Shown piece after piece: positions 5,988-8,317 of a stretch of 8,317 bases of DNA. Source of the DNA: Planctomycetota bacterium. Lineage in GTDB: Bacteria > Planctomycetota > Phycisphaerae > WQYP01. Where the stretch lies: the NCBI GenBank assembly GCA_021809365.1, contig JAKBAC010000147.1, forward strand, positions 1-8,317, in the 5' to 3' direction. The notes beneath the pieces are model-generated. The model did no database searches. It saw only the letters and a program-made list of their open reading frames with translations, and was not told the origin of the DNA. A program made the translations under genes and the position numbers. Within the stretch, counting starts at the first letter, position 1, and each line of letters starts with the position of its first letter.

Positions 5988-6563
5988 ATGATTATACGTT
6001 TTAAGCAAATCGGGAAGTACTGGAAGTCGCTTTCGCAATTCATACAGGAGCGTAAGCAGATGGTGACGCTGGCTATTTTGTTACTGGCGATAGTTGTGGT
6101 TTATGGATGGATGTATATGCGTGGCCACGCCGCCGTGCGGTACACGGACATTTCGCCGCAGGTAGCCAAGGTACTGGCAAGCTGGAAAGGACAAATGCCG
6201 CAATTCCCCATGTTTGGCCCTTTCGCTGGTTTCCACCGTGGCGACTGGCGTAAAATGGGCGCCGCCCAACGCCGTGCCATGTGGCGGCAGCGGCGCATCC
6301 AGATGCAGGCATTCTTCATTGCTTTCGCCCACGCGAACGCCGCCGAACAAGCCGCGATTATTGCCGCCGCCAAGGCGCGCTTTGCTGAACGGCAGGACCA
6401 CCGCCAGGCGAATCGCCCTGCTGGACGAGGTGGACGTGGTGGCCGCGGCAACCTCGCATCACGGCTTCCACAGATGATGGCCAATCACCTCATCAGCGGC
6501 AATCCGCAAATGCACGCCGCCATGGCCGGCTTTTTCATGGCTATGCATAACGCCGGCCAGTGA
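5988..6563 (+). CDS. Single-pass membrane protein of unknown function, beside the prepilin
   Basis: I do not recognise this 191-aa protein. It has a basic N-terminus, one clear membrane helix (about 26-43, VTLAILLLAIVVVYGWMY), then a basic, Met- and Ala-rich region. DWRKMGAAQRRAMWRQRRIQ (86-105) is followed by a helix, AEQAAIIAAAKARFAERQ (119-136). Next comes a low-complexity Gly/Arg tract, PAGRGGRGGRGN (144-155), and a Met-rich tail. The alpha-helical 'AAQRR...' region is vaguely like small periplasmic Spy/CpxP-type helical proteins, but the LTPEQ signature is absent. GAGG (5980-5983) precedes the ATG at 5988. A start at M25 (6060) would remove the cytoplasmic segment. The 26-bp spacing suggests co-transcription with the prepilin and a possible envelope role with it. 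Codon-level shadows in other frames exist, but this frame has the membrane helix and the RBS. Confidence 0.75.
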   Translation: MIIRFKQIGKYWKSLSQFIQERKQMVTLAILLLAIVVVYGWMYMRGHAAVRYTDISPQVAKVLASWKGQMPQFPMFGPFAGFHRGDWRKMGAAQRRAMWRQRRIQMQAFFIAFAHANAAEQAAIIAAAKARFAERQDHRQANRPAGRGGRGGRGNLASRLPQMMANHLISGNPQMHAAMAGFFMAMHNAGQ

Positions 6564-6710
6564 ACGTTCTCGAACTCTTGAAAAAAGGCCGCAGACCAGT
6601 GTGCACCTGTTGGAAACAGGTCGCCGAGGCTACTGCCGGGCGAGCCAAGCAAATGGCCATTGCGTTTTGCCAGCAGTACGGCGAGGCGATATTACCCCAA
6701 TTTATTTATA
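6564..6710. other. Convergent intergenic gap
   Basis: The 147 bp between converging genes contain a small perfect hairpin (6605-6621) and a 10-bp palindrome AATGGCCATT (6652-6661). No strong stem with a T-run is visible, so the terminators of the two flanking genes are not identified. Confidence 0.5.
6605..6621. repeat. Small perfect hairpin
   Basis: ACCTGTT and AACAGGT form a 7-bp stem around a GGA loop, 42 bp after the stop of the unknown membrane protein. The following bases are GC-rich with no U-tract, so a Rho-independent terminator is not supported; it may protect the 3' end of the transcript. Confidence 0.5.
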
Positions 6711-8111
6711 TCATTTCATGCCGCTGTTAAGTCCAATTTGAATATCCCCCTGCATTGCTTCATTGACGATCTCTCCTCTGCCCGCACTGAGGTTCCCGCA
6801 GATTACCGCCTGCTGAACCTTCGGCCCCAGATGTATTTGCTTTCCATCCTGGCGGAATTCACATCCGCTTACCAGCAGATTTCCCGCATTCGCAAGAATG
6901 GCGGCATGGCCTGCATCCCAACTGCAAAAAGTGCAGTCACCGAAGCCCAATGTCGTGTTGGAATCCAAGCGGGCGATATACCGGCTTGGACCCCAGAAGG
7001 AACAGTTTACAAAACGCACCGGCCCCTGGTTCCACGCCCCTTGATTCGTTCCCTCCTTCACCCATACCTGCATTGGCCCATCGTCCGCGCCGCCCAGTTT
7101 CAGTGGATCATCCGACACGAACTCTCCGTTGGTAATAAGCAACCCAGGCTCCTGCGCATGCTCAATGACGCAGGCGTGTCGACACGAGTCCGCGCCGATT
7201 CCCACAAAATTGCCGTTACAGGAGCCGGTCTTTCCTTGCATAAACCGGTAGGCGGCATAGTAGCCGATGGAAAACGTGTTGAGGACATACTCCCAGTCGG
7301 TGCGGCCAAAAACAAAAGATTCACCATGATGATACATGAGCCCGCGAACTTCTGTGGTATGCTGCCACCATGGATAAAAATGCACATCCTCAATGCGTCC
7401 AATGTCATATACCTCGTCGACAAAAATGCCCACGCGCAAGGGTTGTCCGGTTACACCACGAATTAAATGACGATGAGCCTGCACAGCCTTGATGCCGCGC
7501 CAGGAATTCAGCAATTCAACATTTTCCACCGTGCAATTGTTACCCTTCAAGCGAATCGTCCACGGGTACTCTATCGGAGTGGATTTCCACTTCTGGTCAG
7601 GGTAATAAATACTCAACCCGACCAGTGCGGTATTAGGGCCTTGCGTTATTAACGGCGTGCCATGCTCCTTACCGCGGCCACCGGTGGCCAGAAGCATGCT
7701 TCCGTTGGCTGATGATGGTGGTAAGAGCCTGCCGAGATTGACCTTGCCGTTGGGACTTGTATAGTTCGCATGCGATATTGGTCCACAGGAAACGCCCACC
7801 AAAGCCGTTTCCGGGGGTAGATGCAACGAGCCTGCAATGACATAGTGCCCCGCCGGCACATGCACTATTCCTCCCTCCGCGGCATGCGCCGCGTCCAAGG
7901 CTCTCTGAAAAGCCGCGGTATTATCTGTTTTTCCATTACCGCTGGCACCAAAGTCCAAAACATTCCAGGCAAAAGCCCGTAGCGGCGGCGCACCGATCTG
8001 ACGTGCAGTTGTACCAGCATCCGACGCGGCACCAAAAGCTGCACGGCCTGCCATAGCCATTCCGGATATACCCGCCATCGCCAACCAGTTACGCCTTGAA
8101 ACATTCCGCAT
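6711..8111 (-). CDS. Tat-exported pectate-lyase-like beta-helix protein
   Basis: A 466-aa exported protein. The N-terminus has a twin-arginine signal, SRRNWL (R6, R7), followed by a weakly hydrophobic Ala/Met/Gly stretch ending near AFGAAS. The mature part opens with NVLDFGASGNGKTDNTAAFQ (50-69), then GGIVHVPAGHYVIAGSLHLP (80-99). This is the standard start of the pectate lyase superfamily 3 beta-helix (PF12708), shared by GH28/GH55-like enzymes, epimerases and phage tailspikes. Strand-turn repeats continue to the end, such as NCTVENVELLNSWRGI and RFVNCSFWGP. The exact activity cannot be assigned because the family covers lyases, hydrolases and carbohydrate binding. AGGAG (8119-8123) seven bases before the ATG at 8111 settles the start; a longer reading would overlap the GH92 stop and bury the Tat signal. 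The gene follows a GH92-like gene by 71 bp, so both may act on one exported glycan-degrading task. Confidence 0.88.
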   Translation of the reverse strand: MRNVSRRNWLAMAGISGMAMAGRAAFGAASDAGTTARQIGAPPLRAFAWNVLDFGASGNGKTDNTAAFQRALDAAHAAEGGIVHVPAGHYVIAGSLHLPPETALVGVSCGPISHANYTSPNGKVNLGRLLPPSSANGSMLLATGGRGKEHGTPLITQGPNTALVGLSIYYPDQKWKSTPIEYPWTIRLKGNNCTVENVELLNSWRGIKAVQAHRHLIRGVTGQPLRVGIFVDEVYDIGRIEDVHFYPWWQHTTEVRGLMYHHGESFVFGRTDWEYVLNTFSIGYYAAYRFMQGKTGSCNGNFVGIGADSCRHACVIEHAQEPGLLITNGEFVSDDPLKLGGADDGPMQVWVKEGTNQGAWNQGPVRFVNCSFWGPSRYIARLDSNTTLGFGDCTFCSWDAGHAAILANAGNLLVSGCEFRQDGKQIHLGPKVQQAVICGNLSAGRGEIVNEAMQGDIQIGLNSGMK

Positions 8112-8118
8112 TTTTGCA

Positions 8119-8123
8119 CTCCT
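8119..8123 (-). promoter_or_regulatory. Ribosome binding site of the beta-helix gene
   Basis: AGGAG on the minus strand, seven bases before the ATG at 8111. It places the Tat signal at the very N-terminus and rules out the upstream ATG at 8186, which lies before the end of the preceding gene. Confidence 0.8.
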
Positions 8124-8182
8124 GCGCCATACAAAATCAGCGCCAATAACAATTATCGATGAATCTTCGTTCGTTCCGCGAT

Positions 8183-8317
8183 TCAACTGGGCATAGGCAC
8201 CAGACCCGATGGCGGTCGATCCGTTTTGGCCGTCGCCCAGTCCTTGTTGGGTTGGCGGCCCATGCGGAAATGCAGTTCTCCACCTGCAACAATATCAGCG
8301 TGCATAAACCAGGATCG
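8183..8317 (-). CDS. GH92 alpha-mannosidase-like protein, C-terminus only
   Basis: The last 44 codons of a gene that starts beyond the right edge of the window. The readable residues include SWFMHADIVAGGELHFRMG, then RQPNKDWA and a short Pro-rich tail ending ...VPMPS before TGA. The pattern of H, then I-GGEL-F-MG, then PNK-W is the closing block of glycoside hydrolase family 92, whose members are calcium-dependent, inverting exo-acting alpha-mannosidases, usually exported. No catalytic residue is inside the window, so activity rests on the family match alone. The stop lies 71 bp before the start of the beta-helix gene on the same strand, compatible with one transcript. The piece is too short for the usual ORF cut-offs and could be overlooked. 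Confidence 0.75.
   Translation of the reverse strand, partial: RSWFMHADIVAGGELHFRMGRQPNKDWATAKTDRPPSGLVPMPS

Noticed and set aside
6605..6621. Rho-independent terminator
   Set aside because: The stem is perfect but short and is followed by GC-rich sequence without a T-run.
6660..7466. 268-codon plus-strand frame
   Set aside because: Antisense to the beta-helix gene, whose Tat signal, RBS and PF12708 opening are clear.

Overview
The window most likely comes from a planctomycete, probably near the Phycisphaerae. The reasons are a short type IV pilin-like prepilin with the [17 protein letters not shown] leader and a C-terminal 'ILFADWHVG' tail, Tat-exported and CAZyme-type degradation genes, moderate-to-high GC, and long repeat-rich gaps between genes. 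The assignment is inference from style; no rRNA or other marker gene is present.

Layout. Bases 1-236 are non-coding and highly structured: a diverged repeat, a long nested inverted repeat and a palindrome. They lead into a 575-aa ArnT-like membrane glycosyltransferase (237-1964, +). A 181-bp convergent gap (1965-2145) carries relatives of two pieces of the upstream element. Next, on the minus strand and transcribed from 4675 down to 2146, is a compact operon of three predicted lipoproteins: two LpoB-like paralogues and a COG3014-type TPR lipoprotein. This resembles the LpoB/COG3014 neighbourhood of some Gammaproteobacteria, with the LpoB-like gene duplicated. A 575-bp divergent gap (4676-5250) is full of small repeats. 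A plus-strand pair follows: a prepilin (5251-5961) and, 26 bp later, an unrecognised single-pass membrane protein (5988-6563). After another short convergent gap, the minus strand carries a Tat-exported pectate-lyase-like beta-helix protein (6711-8111), preceded by the last 44 codons of a GH92 alpha-mannosidase-like gene cut by the window edge (8183-8317).

How they fit together. Nearly every product is predicted to act in the envelope or outside the cell: lipid-linked sugar transfer, outer-membrane lipoproteins perhaps linked to peptidoglycan synthase control, a pseudopilin with a membrane partner, and an exported carbohydrate-degrading pair. I see no phage, transposase, CRISPR array, tRNA or rRNA. 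The least explained material is the repeat content of the gaps and the 191-aa protein beside the prepilin.
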